Position numbers and translations under genes: made by a program. A DNA stretch of 64,000 nucleotides, taken from JANLYQ01 sp031365725. GTDB lineage: Bacteria > Actinomycetota > Actinomycetes > JACCUZ01. Shown one piece after another: positions 63,629 to 64,000 of this stretch. The notes under the pieces were generated by a model. The model saw only the letters and a program-made list of their open reading frames with translations, made no database searches and was not told the DNA's origin. The stretch is taken from assembly GCA_031365725.1 (NCBI GenBank), contig JANLYQ010000017.1, positions 24,654 through 88,653 on the forward strand, read 5' to 3'. Numbering within the stretch: position 1 is the first letter of the stretch; every line of letters starts with the position of its first letter.

Positions 63629-64000
63629 TCAAGCCTCCTTGGCCGCCGCGAGCAGCCCCGCCCGCGGGTCGTCGCCAGCAGTGGCCGCGGCCAGCGCCTC
63701 GACGGCAGCGCGGGCCTCATCGGAGAGAGCAGGGGGTACGACGACCGCCACGGTGACGAGCAGGTCACCACGACTGCCGTCCTTGCGCGTGACGCCCTTG
63801 CCCTTGACCCGGAAGGTGCGACCGGCAGCGGTGCCCGCGGGCAGCCGCAAGGTCACCGGGGCGCCACCCAGGGTCGGCACCCGCACCTCGGCGCCGAGCG
63901 CGGCCTCGGCGAAGGTCACCGGCACCTCGAGGGTGAGGTTGTCGCCGCTACGGGTGAACAGCTTGTGCCGGGCGACAGTCACCACGACGAACAGGTCGCC
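63629..64000 (-). CDS. dnaJ: Chaperone DnaJ, C-terminal part (N-terminus outside window)
   Basis: The frame enters from the right edge and ends at 63629, giving about 123 C-terminal residues. GDLFVVVTVARHKLFTRSG and NLTLEVPVTFAEAALGAEVR, followed by RLPAGTAAGRTFRVKGKGV, form the C-terminal substrate-binding domain II of type I/II DnaJ; the J domain and any zinc fingers lie outside. The order dnaJ-hspR-clpB is the usual actinobacterial arrangement, so dnaK and grpE are expected just beyond base 64000. Confidence 0.92.
   Translation of the reverse strand, partial: GDLFVVVTVARHKLFTRSGDNLTLEVPVTFAEAALGAEVRVPTLGGAPVTLRLPAGTAAGRTFRVKGKGVTRKDGSRGDLLVTVAVVVPPALSDEARAAVEALAAATAGDDPRAGLLAAAKEA

Overview
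The window is a very GC-rich, gene-dense chromosomal segment with strongly G/C-biased third codon positions, frequent GTG starts and many 4-bp start/stop overlaps. The dnaJ-hspR-clpB order, the DUF3151 gene beside class II aldolase, the sterol-carrier-family gene and the scattered pur genes indicate an actinobacterium (Actinomycetota, perhaps Micrococcales). The species cannot be named from sequence alone. No rRNA, tRNA, transposase, integrase or CRISPR array was seen, and base composition stays even, so this reads as core chromosome rather than an island.

Layout. 0-4 kb: a partial AbiEi/DUF559-type gene, purM-purF and a small membrane protein. 4-6.3 kb: a 44-residue peptide and a membrane GGDEF-EAL protein. 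6.3-10.4 kb: a four-gene polyamine-type ABC importer. 10.4-12.7 kb: a structured 428-bp gap, a secreted M14 peptidase-GH114 fusion and a sterol-carrier-family protein. 12.9-17.9 kb: a heterodimeric ABC exporter and a secreted S53-type peptidase. 18-21.6 kb: purS-purQ-purL. 21.7-24.3 kb: a polar amino-acid ABC importer. 24.5-30.7 kb: a small protein, a 1051-residue LAL regulator, galE, purC and a PPOX-type flavoprotein. 30.9-36.2 kb: a leftward run of acetyltransferase, aminotransferase, unknown gene, purD and purB. 36.3-39.3 kb: a LolA/RseB-like exported protein with an ABC transporter. 39.4-44.7 kb: VOC protein, lipase, purA, regulator, DUF3151 and fba. 44.8-51.8 kb: tspO, a CoA-disulfide-reductase-like enzyme, acetyltransferase, TrmH-type methylase, two DedA proteins flanking a RodZ-C-terminus-like protein, and a multicopper oxidase. 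52-59.2 kb: lemA, a DUF3137-like gene, pyrE, a hydrolase and a form II coxSLMG cluster. 59.4-64 kb: an aminotransferase and clpB-hspR-dnaJ.

How the genes work together. Purine biosynthesis dominates: purF, purD, purL/Q/S, purM, purC, purB and purA lie within 42 kb in five separate leftward units. pyrE adds a pyrimidine step. Transport is the second theme (two importers, one heterodimeric exporter, one CcmA-type system). Stress and protein quality control appear at the right end.

I found no unmistakable new system. The observations most worth following are the M14-GH114 fusion; the DedA / RodZ-like / DedA trio; several intergenic inverted-repeat elements (10.6, 30.8, 38.4, 47.6 and 52.0 kb); a duplicated bidirectional terminator family; and a cluster of short in-frame tandem repeats at gene ends between 43.5 and 48.5 kb.
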